DNA from: Alphaproteobacteria bacterium
GTDB taxonomy: Bacteria > Pseudomonadota > Alphaproteobacteria > JANSWW01
NCBI GenBank assembly: GCA_024743275.1
Contig: JANSWW010000006.1
Location: 213,078-277,077 of the forward strand
DNA length: 64,000 nucleotides
Direction of reading: 5' to 3'
Shown: piece by piece, positions 27,734 through 37,369 of the stretch
How positions within the stretch are numbered: the stretch's first letter is position 1
Layout of the letters: every line of letters starts with the position of its first letter
Made by a program: the position numbers and the translations under genes
The notes under the pieces: model-generated
The model's input: the letters and a program-made list of their open reading frames with translations, nothing else
Told to the model about the DNA's origin: nothing
Databases searched by the model: none

Positions 27734-28660
27734 TTGGCGCCCATCGCACCGTCCACCGACCTCCACGCCGCCGCCCGCCTCCGTGCCGGCGCCGACCGGC
27801 TGACCCAGGCGTTGCCGCCGCTGACCGTCGCGGCACAGCGGGTGGCGAGTACCGTCGCGCAAGGCCTGCACGGCCGGCGCCGGCCCGGGATGGGCGATGC
27901 CTTCTGGCAATTCCGGACCTATCAGCCGGGCGATACGGCCCGCTCCATCGATTGGCGTCGGTCGGCCCGCGGCGACCAGGTTTTCGTCCGGGAGAGCGAG
28001 TGGGAAGCCTCGCAAAGCCTCTGGCTCTGGTCGGACGCCAGCCCGGGCATGGGCTATGGCGGCAAGGACCTTCCGACCAAGGCGGAACGGGCCGCGCTCT
28101 TGTCTCTCGCCATGGCCATCCTGTTGGCCGAGGGAGGCGAGCGCGTCGCCCTTCTCGACCAATCGACCCCGCCGCGCGCCGGACGGGCCATGATCGAAAG
28201 GCTGAGCCGGCACCTGTCGGCCCCCTTGCGGGACGACACGCCGTCCCTGCCACAGGTCCGGAGCCTGCCGCGCCACGCCCAGGTTCTGTTGTTTTCCGAC
28301 TTTCTCGACCCGCTCGACGCGATCGCCGAACGTGTAATCGCCCTGCAGAAGCCCGGGGTGAGCGGCCATATGGTGCAGATCCTCGATCCGTCCGAGGCCG
28401 GCTTTCCGTTCAAGGGCCGGGTCCGCTTCGAAGACGTTCAGGGGGTTGAAAGCACGCTCATCCGGCGTAGCGAGGATGTGCGCGGCGCCTTCCTCGAACG
28501 GCTGGAGGAACACCAGGCAGGACTGACCAGCCTCGCCCGCCGGCTCGGCTGGCGCTTTTCCGTCCATGTCACCGATCACCCGGCCAGTGCCGCCGTCCTC
28601 GACCTCTACACCCATCTCGAATACCGCGAGGCGGCGATTGTCGGGGGGATGCGGCGATGA
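27734..28660 (+). CDS. DUF58 (VWA-like) protein
   Basis: A protein of 308 residues. The DUF58 signature is GDAFWQFRTYQPGDTARSIDW, followed by a VWA-like fold (SQSLWLWSDASPGMGYGG, VLLFSDFLDPLDAIAERV). Such proteins are the usual partners of MoxR ATPases. TTG at 27734 is the likely start, with GGCGGA upstream. It ends in a 4 bp ATGA overlap with the next gene, so the two are translationally coupled. Confidence 0.88.
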   Translation: MAPIAPSTDLHAAARLRAGADRLTQALPPLTVAAQRVASTVAQGLHGRRRPGMGDAFWQFRTYQPGDTARSIDWRRSARGDQVFVRESEWEASQSLWLWSDASPGMGYGGKDLPTKAERAALLSLAMAILLAEGGERVALLDQSTPPRAGRAMIERLSRHLSAPLRDDTPSLPQVRSLPRHAQVLLFSDFLDPLDAIAERVIALQKPGVSGHMVQILDPSEAGFPFKGRVRFEDVQGVESTLIRRSEDVRGAFLERLEEHQAGLTSLARRLGWRFSVHVTDHPASAAVLDLYTHLEYREAAIVGGMRR

Positions 28661-31356
28661 TCGGCGGTCTGTCCCTCGGCTCCCTGTTCTTCGCCAGCCC
28701 CTGGGTCCTGGTGGCGCTGATCGCGCTCCCCGCCCTCTATTGGATCCTGCGCGTCGTCCCACCCGCCCCGAAAAGGCTGCGCTTTCCGGCCCTGCGCCTG
28801 CTCCTCGGCCTGCAGTCGAAAGAGGAAACCAGCGCCACCACACCCTGGTGGCTGCTACTGATGCGCCTTGCCATGGCCGCCCTGGTGATCCTGGCGCTCT
28901 CCGGGCCGTCGCTCAATCCGCCGCCGCCGGTGCCGGGCCAGGGTCCGGTCGTGCTGGTGGTCGAGACCGGCTGGGGCGCCGCCCGCAACTGGCCCGCCAT
29001 ACGGGAACGCGGGGAAGAGGTGCTGCGCCATGCACAGCAGGAGGGCCGGTCCGTCCTGCTGGTCACCACCACGGGGCAGGTCGAGGAGACCCCGGGAACC
29101 GCGAGCGCGGTCGAGGCCCGCCGGCGTTTCGCCGCGTTGACGCCGCACGCCTACGAGGACACGCCCAGCGTCGTCCCGGCAGTGATCCGGGCGGTTCTCG
29201 GCGACCGGGAAGCGGGGATCGTCTGGCTTTCCGACGGTCTCGCCGACGACGAAAGACATACCGCCCTCGAAAGCCTGCGCGACCGGGGCAGCGTCATTCT
29301 CCACGCCCCGGACCCGTCCGCCCTGCCGATCGTGCTGCGCCCGGGGGAAAGCACACCGGCCGGTCTGACGGCGACTCTCGCCAAGGCGGACGACCTGCCG
29401 CGTACAGTCACGGTGACCGCGCGGGCCGCGGACGGCCGGGAGCTGGGCCGCGCGGAGGCGGCGTTCGACGCCGGCGACAGAACGGCCGAGACAATGATCC
29501 GCCTGCCCCGGGAACTCGCCAACACCGTCTCCAGGCTCGACATCGCGGAAAGCCGCAGCGCCGGCTCCGTCGCCCTGCTCGACGACCGTTGGCGGCGGCG
29601 GGCGGTCGGCCTCGTGACCGGCGCCGGCTACGACGCAAGCCAGCCGCTGCTGGATGAGCGCCACTATCTGACCCAGGCGCTGCTGCCGTTCGCCGATGTC
29701 ACCGTCGGCACCCTCGACCGCCTCGCGCAGACTCCGCTCAGCATGATCGTGCTGCCGGATACGGGCCTGCTGCCGGAAGCGGACAGGGCGCGCGCTCTAA
29801 CCTTCATTGAGCAGGGCGGCATCCTGATGCGGTTCGCCGGGCCTGCCCTGGCCGCGGACGCCACCGACGCCGAGCTGGTGCCGGTCGAACTGCGCTCCGG
29901 CGGGCGACTGATCGGCGGTGCCTTGAGCTGGGACGACCCGGCGCGCCTCGCCCCCTTCCCGGAGTCCGGGCCGTTCGCCTCTCTGACGGTCCAAGAAGAT
30001 GTGGTGGTCCGCCGCCAGGTCCTCGCGGAACCGTCCCTGACCCTGGTCGACAAGACCTGGGCGGCTCTGGAGGACGGCACCCCGTTGGTCACCGCCACCA
30101 AAGAGGGCGAAGGCTGGCTCGTCCTGGTCCACACGACGGCGATCCCGGAATGGACCGACCTTCCGATCAGCGGCATGTTCGTCGAGATGCTGAGCCGCAT
30201 CGTCGATCTCGGACGCGGGGTCGACCCGGTCGAGGCCGAGACCCTTCTTCCGCCGCTCGACCTGATGGACGGGTTCGGCCAGCTCGGTGCGCCCCGGATC
30301 GCGGCGACCGCCCTGCAGGGCGGCGAGGACGACCCGGTGGCGAGCCGGGAGACCCCGCCCGGCTGGTACGGCACCCAGGCGCAACGCCGCGCGGTCAATC
30401 TGGGTACGGGCCTGCCCGACCCGGTCGCCATGGACCGGGCGCCCACCGGGGTCATCCAGGAAGGCTATGTGACCCGGGCCACCTTGCAATTCGCCGGCCC
30501 ACTGCTGACCATGGCCCTGGTGCTCTTCCTGCTGGATTTCGTCGCCTCCCTCGGCCTGCGGGGTCTGCTGACCCTCAGAAGCACCGCGGCCGGCCTGATC
30601 GCCCTCGGCCTGTTCTCCGCCCTGCCCTCGGGCGCCAACGCCCAGCAACAGGACGATACCTTCGCCATCCAGGCGACGGAGAATTTCAGGCTCGCCTATA
30701 TCCGCACCGGCCTCGACGCCATCGACAACAAGAGCCGCGCCGGCCTTGTCGGCCTCACCCGTCAGCTCTATCGTCGCACGGCGGTCGAACCGGAGGATCC
30801 GCTCGGCGTCACGCCCGGCGTCGACGAGATGGCCTTCTTCCCGCTGCTCTACTGGCCGATCCCGCCCGAGCATCCGGATCTCGACCCGGCCGCCGTCGAC
30901 GCGCTCAACCAATATCTCACCAATGGCGGCACCATCGTCTTCGACACCGCCGACGAGGCCTTCGGCGACCGGGGCGGCAGCCGCCGACTCCAGGAGCTCG
31001 CGGAACAGCTCGACATTCCGACGCTGCAGCCGACCGATCCCGAGCATGTCCTGACGAAAACCTTCTACCTGATGCAGGAGTTTCCGGGCCGGTATACCGG
31101 AGGCGTGCTGTGGGTCGAGGCGAGCGCGGGCGACGGCGACGAAGTCTCCAGTGTGATCGCCGGCAGCCATGATTGGGCGGCGGCCTGGGCGACCGACGAG
31201 AACGGTCGGGCGATCTATCCGATGCCGGGCAGCGGCCTGCGACAGCGGGAATGGTCCTATCGTTTCGGGATCAATCTCGTGATGTACGCGCTGACCGGCA
31301 ACTACAAGGCCGATCAGGTGCATCTGCCCGCGATTCTGGAAAGGCTGGGGCAGTGA
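28657..31356 (+). CDS. Large membrane protein: BatA N-terminal domain plus DUF4159
   Basis: A protein of 899 residues. Two N-terminal helices (about 10-30 and 65-85) belong to a BatA/aerotolerance-regulator N-terminal domain (FFASPWVLVALIALPALYWILR). A long periplasmic or VWA/GATase-like region follows, then two more helices near 615-665. The last ~230 residues are DUF4159, a GATase1-like domain (IPPEHPDLDPAAVDALNQYL, NGGTIVFDTADEAF). It is ATGA-coupled to the DUF58 gene and ends in TGATG with the next gene. A cell-envelope stress or maturation role is inferred from the MoxR context. Confidence 0.88.
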   Translation: MIGGLSLGSLFFASPWVLVALIALPALYWILRVVPPAPKRLRFPALRLLLGLQSKEETSATTPWWLLLMRLAMAALVILALSGPSLNPPPPVPGQGPVVLVVETGWGAARNWPAIRERGEEVLRHAQQEGRSVLLVTTTGQVEETPGTASAVEARRRFAALTPHAYEDTPSVVPAVIRAVLGDREAGIVWLSDGLADDERHTALESLRDRGSVILHAPDPSALPIVLRPGESTPAGLTATLAKADDLPRTVTVTARAADGRELGRAEAAFDAGDRTAETMIRLPRELANTVSRLDIAESRSAGSVALLDDRWRRRAVGLVTGAGYDASQPLLDERHYLTQALLPFADVTVGTLDRLAQTPLSMIVLPDTGLLPEADRARALTFIEQGGILMRFAGPALAADATDAELVPVELRSGGRLIGGALSWDDPARLAPFPESGPFASLTVQEDVVVRRQVLAEPSLTLVDKTWAALEDGTPLVTATKEGEGWLVLVHTTAIPEWTDLPISGMFVEMLSRIVDLGRGVDPVEAETLLPPLDLMDGFGQLGAPRIAATALQGGEDDPVASRETPPGWYGTQAQRRAVNLGTGLPDPVAMDRAPTGVIQEGYVTRATLQFAGPLLTMALVLFLLDFVASLGLRGLLTLRSTAAGLIALGLFSALPSGANAQQQDDTFAIQATENFRLAYIRTGLDAIDNKSRAGLVGLTRQLYRRTAVEPEDPLGVTPGVDEMAFFPLLYWPIPPEHPDLDPAAVDALNQYLTNGGTIVFDTADEAFGDRGGSRRLQELAEQLDIPTLQPTDPEHVLTKTFYLMQEFPGRYTGGVLWVEASAGDGDEVSSVIAGSHDWAAAWATDENGRAIYPMPGSGLRQREWSYRFGINLVMYALTGNYKADQVHLPAILERLGQ

Positions 31357-33434
31357 TGACCGGTATCGGCGGCTTCGACGTCTTTTTCGATCCCCTGATC
31401 GCCCCGGGCCTGATCGCGCTGCTCGGCGGGATCGGGATGCTGCTTGCCGCCTTCACCCTCTATCGCGGCGGGCGCGGCGCCTTCCTCCGCCTGGCGGCCC
31501 TCACCGCGCTGGTGCTGACCCTGCTCAATCCGGTGCTGGTTGCCGAGGAGCGCCAGTCCCAACCCGACATCGTCCTGCTGGTCGAGGATGCGAGCGAGAG
31601 CCAAACCCTCGAGGAACGCGACGCCCAAACGGCCGAGGCGCTGAGCGCTCTGACAACCGATCTGCAGGCGGCGGGCGATCTCGATGTCCGCCGACTAACC
31701 GTGAACCGGGGCTCGGGGCCGGAGACCGAGGGAACCCAGATGATGGAGGCGGTCGAGGAGGCTCTCGCCGCCCTGCCCCGCGACCGGCTGGGCGCGATCA
31801 TCGCGGTCACCGACGGCCAGATCCATGACGCGGAGCGGATCACGGCCGAACAGGTCCAGGCCCCCTTCCATGCGCTCATCACCGGCGATCCGGACGCCAG
31901 CGACCGGCAGCTCACCATCACGCAGGTGCCGGGATTCGGTCTGGTCGGGGACAAAGTCTCCCTCGGCCTGCAGGTCGACGACACCACTCTGGAGCCGGGC
32001 ACTCCGATCGCGATCGAGGTCAGGGTCGATGGCGGGCCGGCCAGCCCGGTCCAGGTTCCGGCCAACCGGGCGGAGTTTATCGAAATCCCGATCGACCATG
32101 GCGGCGAGACCATCGTCGAGATCGTCGTACCGACCCGCCCGGACGAGCTCACCGACCGCAACAACCGCGCGGCCGTGACCATCAACGGGGTGCGCGACCG
32201 GCTGCGGGTGCTGCTGGTCTCCGGCGAACCCCATGCGGGCGAACGCACCTGGCGGAACCTCCTGAAGGCCGATCCGTCGGTCGACCTCATTCACTTCACC
32301 ATCCTGCGGCCGCCGGAGAAGCAGGACGGAACACCGATCCACGAGTTGAGCCTGATCGCCTTTCCAACCCGGGAACTCTTCGAACTTCGGATCAACGATT
32401 TCGACCTGATCGTGCTCGACCGCTACCGCCGGCGGGGCGTGCTGCCGCAACTCTATCTGCGCAACATCTCCCGCTATGTGGAGGACGGCGGCGCGGTCCT
32501 GATGGCGGCCGGCCCGGATTTTGCCTCGCCGCTCAGCATGGCCCGGACGCCGCTGCGCACGATCCTGCCCGCCTCCCCGACCGGGCAGATCCTTAAGGAG
32601 GGGTTCCGACCGGAAGTCTCCGACATCGGCCTTCGGCATCCGGTCACCACCGGCCTGCCCGGCGCCAATACCGAGGACGAAGACCCGACCTGGGGCCGCT
32701 GGTTCCGACAGATCGAGGCGAGTCAGAGCCGCGGGACAACGGTCATGACCGGACCCGGCGAAACGCCGCTGGTCATTCTCGACCGGATCGGCGAGGGCCG
32801 GGTCGCCCAGATGCTGAGCGATCACGCCTGGCTCTGGACGCGCGGCTACGAGGGCGGCGGCCCGCAGGCGGAGTTGCTGCGCCGCATGGCCCATTGGCTG
32901 ATGAAGGAGCCCGAACTGGAGGAGGAACGCCTGGTCGCGGCGGACGAGGATGACCGGCTGCTGATCACCCGGCGGAGCCTGGGCGACGCCGTCTCCGACG
33001 TCGAGGTCACCACGCCCGCCGGCGAAACCGTGACCGTCGCGTTGACGGAGATCGCCCCCGGCGAGGCGCAAGGGGCGCTCGACGTCACCGAAAGCGGGCT
33101 CTACCGGATCAGCGACGGCAGCGAGACCACGCTGGCGGCGGTCGGCCGGCTCAATCCCGTCGAGTTTTCCCGCCCGATCGCGACGACGGCGCTTCTGACG
33201 CCCATCGTCGATTCAACCGGTGGCGGAATAATTGTTTTGCAGGAGGAGGGTGTTCCCGCCCTGCGCCGCGTGTCGGAAGATCGAGCGACACGCGGATCGG
33301 ATTGGATCGGCATTCGGCGCAACGGTGCCTTTGTCGTCCAAGGGGTGACGGAAGTGCCGCTGATGCCGGCCTTGCTTTCCCTGTTGCTGGTCGGCGGTTT
33401 GTTAACCGGTGCCTGGCTCAGGGAGGCGAGATGA
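31356..33434 (+). CDS. Membrane protein with GATase-like region, MoxR-operon associated
   Basis: A protein of 692 residues. Two N-terminal helices (about 12-33 and 40-58) are followed by VWA-like LVEDASESQTLEERDAQ, then beta-sandwich segments (ITQVPGFGLVGDKVSLGLQV) and a glutamine-amidotransferase-like fold (LLVSGEPHAGERTWRNLLK, YVEDGGAVLMAAGPDF, MLSDHAWLWTRGYEGGG). A C-terminal helix (MPALLSLLLVGGLLTGAWL) ends the protein. It lacks an evident catalytic Cys triad. ATG at 31356 overlaps the upstream TGA by one base (TGATG); GTG at 31353 is an alternative. It ends in an ATGA overlap with the FrhB-like gene. Confidence 0.82.
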   Translation: MTGIGGFDVFFDPLIAPGLIALLGGIGMLLAAFTLYRGGRGAFLRLAALTALVLTLLNPVLVAEERQSQPDIVLLVEDASESQTLEERDAQTAEALSALTTDLQAAGDLDVRRLTVNRGSGPETEGTQMMEAVEEALAALPRDRLGAIIAVTDGQIHDAERITAEQVQAPFHALITGDPDASDRQLTITQVPGFGLVGDKVSLGLQVDDTTLEPGTPIAIEVRVDGGPASPVQVPANRAEFIEIPIDHGGETIVEIVVPTRPDELTDRNNRAAVTINGVRDRLRVLLVSGEPHAGERTWRNLLKADPSVDLIHFTILRPPEKQDGTPIHELSLIAFPTRELFELRINDFDLIVLDRYRRRGVLPQLYLRNISRYVEDGGAVLMAAGPDFASPLSMARTPLRTILPASPTGQILKEGFRPEVSDIGLRHPVTTGLPGANTEDEDPTWGRWFRQIEASQSRGTTVMTGPGETPLVILDRIGEGRVAQMLSDHAWLWTRGYEGGGPQAELLRRMAHWLMKEPELEEERLVAADEDDRLLITRRSLGDAVSDVEVTTPAGETVTVALTEIAPGEAQGALDVTESGLYRISDGSETTLAAVGRLNPVEFSRPIATTALLTPIVDSTGGGIIVLQEEGVPALRRVSEDRATRGSDWIGIRRNGAFVVQGVTEVPLMPALLSLLLVGGLLTGAWLREAR

Positions 33435-34702
33435 CGCCCGCGGAACGACTGAACGCCATCAGCGAACAGGGATTGTGTATCGGCTGCGGCCTCTGCCGCG
33501 ACCTCGGCGCAACGGGTGAAATCGAGATCGCCCGGACGCCCGAGGGCAGTCTGCGCCCGATCCCGGGCCCCGCCCTCACCGACGCGACCGTGGACAAGGT
33601 CTACGCGCTCTGCCCCGGCACCCGCATGGAAGGGCTGCCGGAAGAGCTGACGGCGGCGGACACGCCGGTGGACCTTGTCTGGGGTCCCGTGCGGGCCGTG
33701 CCCAAGGTCCACGCGTCCGATCGAGAGGTCCGGTTCAAGGGCGCGACGGGCGGTGCGTTGACCGCCTTGGCGATCCATCTGCTGGAAAGCGGCCGGGTGG
33801 ATATGGTCCTGCATGCGACGGCGGATCCGGAAAACCCGTCCTTCGGCAAACGCCAGGTCAGCCGCAGCCGGGACGACGTCCTGGCCGGCGCCGGGTCGCG
33901 TTACGGGCCGACGGCGACCCTGATCGACATCACCGATCTGTTGGACCGGGGCGAGCGCTTCGCCTTCATCGGCACGCCCTGCGACGTCACGGCGTTGCGC
34001 AATCTCGCCACCGCCGACGACCGGGTGGATACCCTCTGCCCGATCATGCTGGCTCCGATCTGCGGCGGGTTCATGGAGACGCCGGCCTTCGCCCGCGCCG
34101 TCGCGGAAAACGGTCTCGCCTTCGACCGTTTGACCCATGTGCGCTATCGCGGCCATGGCTGTCCCGGTCCGACCCGCCTGGAACAGGACAACGGGAAGGT
34201 CGCGGAGCCGACCTATCTCGATTTCTGGGGCGAGGACGATTCGGCCTGGTCGCTGCCCTGGCGCTGCAAGATCTGTCCGGACGGAATCGGCGAGGCGGCG
34301 GATATCGTCGCCACCGACACCTGGCCCGGCGGCGCACCGACACCCAAGCAGGCCAGCGACCACAGCCTCGATCCCGGCAGCAACGGACTGATCGTCCGTT
34401 CGGAACGCGGGGCGGAGTTGGTCGCCTCGGCGGTCGCCGCCGGTGCCCTGACGATCGAAAGCGAGGAGGATGTGGACGCCCTCTCGCTTTGGCAGCCTCA
34501 TCAGGTCCGCCGCAAACAGGCGGCCCATGCGCGGCTCCAGGCGATCGCCGACAGCGGCCGCATCGCGCCGGTCACCCGGCGCCTGCGCCTGGAGGAGATC
34601 GCCGCCGTCAACCCGCCGGAGATCAATGCGAGGCAAAGGTCGGGGACCGCCGAGCGGATCGTGGTTGGCAAAGCTACGGAGCCAACCCCGCGAAGGGGTT
34701 AG
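33431..34702 (+). CDS. FrhB/FdhB-like iron-sulfur flavoprotein (coenzyme F420 hydrogenase beta-subunit family)
   Basis: A protein of 423 residues. The N-terminal cysteine motif CIGCGLC is followed by the FrhB_FdhB N-terminal domain (FKGATGGALTALAIHLLESG) and the C-terminal domain (FAFIGTPCDVTALRNLA, MLAPICGGF, WRCKICPDGIGEAADIVATDTW). Family members are F420-, ferredoxin- or chlorophyllide-type reductases that bind FAD and Fe-S clusters. No F420 biosynthesis gene is visible, so the name does not imply F420 use. GGGAGGCGAG precedes the ATG, which overlaps the preceding stop as ATGA. This tight coupling to a MoxR operon is unusual. Confidence 0.85.
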   Translation: MTPAERLNAISEQGLCIGCGLCRDLGATGEIEIARTPEGSLRPIPGPALTDATVDKVYALCPGTRMEGLPEELTAADTPVDLVWGPVRAVPKVHASDREVRFKGATGGALTALAIHLLESGRVDMVLHATADPENPSFGKRQVSRSRDDVLAGAGSRYGPTATLIDITDLLDRGERFAFIGTPCDVTALRNLATADDRVDTLCPIMLAPICGGFMETPAFARAVAENGLAFDRLTHVRYRGHGCPGPTRLEQDNGKVAEPTYLDFWGEDDSAWSLPWRCKICPDGIGEAADIVATDTWPGGAPTPKQASDHSLDPGSNGLIVRSERGAELVASAVAAGALTIESEEDVDALSLWQPHQVRRKQAAHARLQAIADSGRIAPVTRRLRLEEIAAVNPPEINARQRSGTAERIVVGKATEPTPRRG

Positions 34703-34863
34703 ACCGGTTCGCCCCGGACCATTGCACGAACGCAAAATCCGTTGGCCTGCCTGCGCATTGTTGCAAGCCCCCCGGCGCGCCATCTTCTTCCCAACAGCGC
34801 AATGCGGAACCCTTTCCCGGCAACCCCGGACGGCCCGCCGCTTGACAGAGAAGGAGAAGAACA

Positions 34864-35574
34864 ATGGTCGATATCCGTCCCTTCAACACCCTCGGTGCCG
34901 CCAATTTCGGCTGGCTCGACGCCCATCACCATTTCAGCTTCGGGCATTACTACGATGCCTCGCGCATGGGCTGGGGCGCGCTCCGGGTCTGGAACGACGA
35001 CACGATCGACGCCCAGACCGGGTTCGATCCGCACCCGCACCGGGACATGGAGATCATCACCTATGTCCGCAAAGGCGCGATCACCCACCAGGACCGCCTC
35101 GGCAACGAGGGCCGAACGGAAGCCGGCGACATCCAGGTGATGCATGCCGGGACCGGCATCGTCCACGCCGAGTACAACCTCGAGCCGGACGAGACCCAGA
35201 TCTTCCAGATCTGGATCGAGCCGGGCAAGCGCGGCGCCGAGCCGGGCTGGGCCCAGCGGGAGTTCAACGATGTCGGCCGCAACGCCTTCAAGGTGCTGGC
35301 CAGCGGCCGGGACCGGGACCAGGGCAGCGACGCCCTGCCGATCTATCAGGACGCCGCCGTCATCGGTGGGCGGTTCGACGAGGGTCGGGAGACGACCTAC
35401 ACTGTCGAGCCCGGCCGGCTGGCCTACATGGTCGCCAATGAGGGCATTCTGACGGTGAACGGCGAGAAGGCGACCGCCCGCGACGGCATCGCGATCTCCT
35501 CGGGCGAGACCGTCACGATCAAGGCCGAGACGCCGGTCGAGCTGGTGCTCGTCGACGTTCCGGAACACGCGTAA
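34864..35574 (+). CDS. Pirin family bicupin
   Basis: A protein of 236 residues with two cupin domains. The N-terminal metal site is complete: HPHRDMEII (two His), then HAGTGIVHAEYN (His and Glu). WNDDTIDAQTGFDPHPHRDMEI is the classic pirin stretch. Bacterial pirins of this kind (YhhW type) show quercetin 2,3-dioxygenase activity; others regulate redox enzymes. The start follows AAGGAGAAGAACA. It is followed after 23 bp by the glutathionyl-hydroquinone reductase, suggesting joint handling of phenolics or quinones. Confidence 0.92.
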   Translation: MVDIRPFNTLGAANFGWLDAHHHFSFGHYYDASRMGWGALRVWNDDTIDAQTGFDPHPHRDMEIITYVRKGAITHQDRLGNEGRTEAGDIQVMHAGTGIVHAEYNLEPDETQIFQIWIEPGKRGAEPGWAQREFNDVGRNAFKVLASGRDRDQGSDALPIYQDAAVIGGRFDEGRETTYTVEPGRLAYMVANEGILTVNGEKATARDGIAISSGETVTIKAETPVELVLVDVPEHA

Positions 35575-35597
35575 CCCCGGCCGCAAGGGAGAAGACC

Positions 35598-36563
35598 ATG
35601 GGACTGTTGGTGGACGGTGTCTGGCACGACAAATGGTACGACACCAAGTCGTCGAAGGGCGCCTTTATCCGATCCGAATCCCAGTTCAGGAACTGGATAA
35701 CGGCCGACGGTTCCAGCGGCTTCCCGGCCGAGGCGGACCGTTACCGGCTCTATGTCTCGCTCGCCTGTCCCTGGGCGCACCGCACCCTCATCGTGCGGGC
35801 GCTCAAAGGGCTGGAGGACGCGATCCCGGTCACCGTGGTCTCGCCCTATATGGGCGAGAACGGCTGGCCGTTCGCCGACGGGCACAGCGATCCGGAGTTC
35901 GGCAAGGACTTTCTGTGGCAGATCTATACCGAGGCGCGGCCGGACTATTCCGGCCGGGTCACGGTGCCGGTGCTGTTCGACCGGAAGACCGGGACGATCG
36001 TCAATAACGAGAGCGCCGAGATTGTCCGGATGCTGAACAGCGCCTTCAACGCGTTCGCGACGAACCCGGACCTGGACCTCTATCCCGAACCGCTCCGCGC
36101 CGAGATCGACGCGGTCAACGCCCGGATCTACGACACGGTCAACAACGGGGTCTATAAGACCGGCTTCGCGACCACGCAGGAGAAATACGACCAGGCGGTC
36201 CACCCGCTCTTCGACAGCCTCGACTGGCTGGATGAAAGGCTGGCAAACCAGCGCTATCTGGTGGGCGACCGGCCGACCGAGGCGGATTGGCGGCTGTTCG
36301 CCACCCTGGTGCGCTTCGACGCGGTCTATTTCGCCCACTTCAAATGCAATATCCGTCAGATCCGCGACTATCCCAATCTTCAGGGTTATCTGAAGGAGCT
36401 TTATCAGATGCCGGGCGTGGCGGAGACCGTCGATTTCCGCCACATCATCCAGCATTACTACTGGTCCCAGAAATCGGTGAATCCGTCAGGCATCGTCCCG
36501 GCGGGCGCCGCCCCGGACCTCACCGGTCCCCATGGCCGCGATCGCCTCGCCAAAGCGGCGTAG
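35598..36563 (+). CDS. Glutathionyl-hydroquinone reductase (Xi-class GST)
   Basis: A protein of 321 residues, full length for the YqjG/ECM4/PcpF family. The catalytic Cys57 is in LACPWAHRT. The diagnostic NNESAEIVRMLN and the C-terminal helical domain with GDRPTEADWRLFATLVRFDAVYF and MPGVAETVDF are present. The enzymes reduce glutathionyl-hydroquinones to free hydroquinones. It lies 23 bp after pirin and converges on the ArsR-type gene (9 bp between stops). Confidence 0.9.
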   Translation: MGLLVDGVWHDKWYDTKSSKGAFIRSESQFRNWITADGSSGFPAEADRYRLYVSLACPWAHRTLIVRALKGLEDAIPVTVVSPYMGENGWPFADGHSDPEFGKDFLWQIYTEARPDYSGRVTVPVLFDRKTGTIVNNESAEIVRMLNSAFNAFATNPDLDLYPEPLRAEIDAVNARIYDTVNNGVYKTGFATTQEKYDQAVHPLFDSLDWLDERLANQRYLVGDRPTEADWRLFATLVRFDAVYFAHFKCNIRQIRDYPNLQGYLKELYQMPGVAETVDFRHIIQHYYWSQKSVNPSGIVPAGAAPDLTGPHGRDRLAKAA

Positions 36564-36572
36564 CGAAACGGT

Positions 36573-37256
36573 CTAATCAACCGGGAAGGTTTTGCGGAAG
36601 GCGGCCTCGCCCGACGGCGAGAAGAGGACGGCCCGGGACTGGGCCACTTGTCGGGCCCAGCCGAGATCCTGGAAGCGTTGGAGCAGGGCCCGTCCGACAC
36701 TGCCGCCGAGATGGGAGCGACGCTCGCTCCAGTCGAGGCATTCCCGGCAGAGCGGAGCCTTCTTGCGGCCCAATTCCGCCATGTCGACTCCGAACGCGAC
36801 GAGAAAGCGCCGGCCTTCCTCGGTCGGCTCGATGCCGTCCGCCGTCAGCGCGAGATAACCGCTGGACACCAGGCTCGTATAGAGCCGGATGCCCATCTCG
36901 CCGGCGAGATGGTGATAGCAAACCCGCGCCTTGCGCATCGCCGCGTCCCGCGGTCCGGGGCGGGTTCTCAATTGCCCTTGCGTCGCCGCGAACCCCAGCA
37001 AAGCCTCCAGCACGGCCGCCACGTCGTCGTCGGCAAGCGCGAAATAGCGATGACGGCCCTGCTTGCGTTGCCGCAGCAGCCCGCCGCTCTCCAGCTTGCC
37101 GAGATGGGCGCTAGCGGTCTGTTTGGTGATTCCCGCCTCATGCGCCAATTCCGTCGCGGTCAACGCCGTACCACCCATCAGCGCCAACAGCATGTTGGCC
37201 CGGGCCGGATCGCCGATCAGGGCGGCGATGCGCACGATGTCGGGTCCTTCCTTCAT
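36573..37256 (-). CDS. ArsR-type winged-helix transcriptional regulator
   Basis: A protein of 227 residues. The winged helix is at about residues 10-80 (IGDPARANMLLALMGGTALTATELA, HEAGITKQTASAHLGKLESGGL, RHRYFAL), typical of ArsR. The C-terminal half is a longer domain with several Cys (KKAPLCRECLDW), not the short classic arsenic sensor. It is divergently placed from the NIPSNAP gene, and the perfect palindrome at 37287-37310 in the shared gap is its probable operator. The ligand is unknown. Confidence 0.88.
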   Translation of the reverse strand: MKEGPDIVRIAALIGDPARANMLLALMGGTALTATELAHEAGITKQTASAHLGKLESGGLLRQRKQGRHRYFALADDDVAAVLEALLGFAATQGQLRTRPGPRDAAMRKARVCYHHLAGEMGIRLYTSLVSSGYLALTADGIEPTEEGRRFLVAFGVDMAELGRKKAPLCRECLDWSERRSHLGGSVGRALLQRFQDLGWARQVAQSRAVLFSPSGEAAFRKTFPVD

Positions 37257-37286
37257 GACAGCCTTCTAACCGATCCCGAGAGGAAC

Positions 37287-37310
37287 ATGGTTCGATCCTG
37301 ATCGAACCAT
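37287..37310. promoter_or_regulatory. Perfect 10+4+10 palindrome, probable ArsR-family operator
   Basis: ATGGTTCGAT - CCTG - ATCGAACCAT. It lies 31 bp upstream of the regulator start and 60 bp upstream of the NIPSNAP start, positioned to repress both. The symmetry fits a dimeric winged-helix protein. Confidence 0.75.
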
Positions 37311-37369
37311 AAGCCGGTTCCAAGCCTCTATCTTCGCCGCTCCAGACCAACCCACCGGAAAGACGCGCC

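Noticed and set aside
33431..34702. Evidence for coenzyme F420 metabolism
   Set aside because: FrhB-family proteins occur widely without F420. No cof or fbi gene is present in the window.
37287..37310. tRNA-like TTCGATCC sequence
   Set aside because: No cloverleaf can be drawn around it. It is a perfect palindrome in a promoter.
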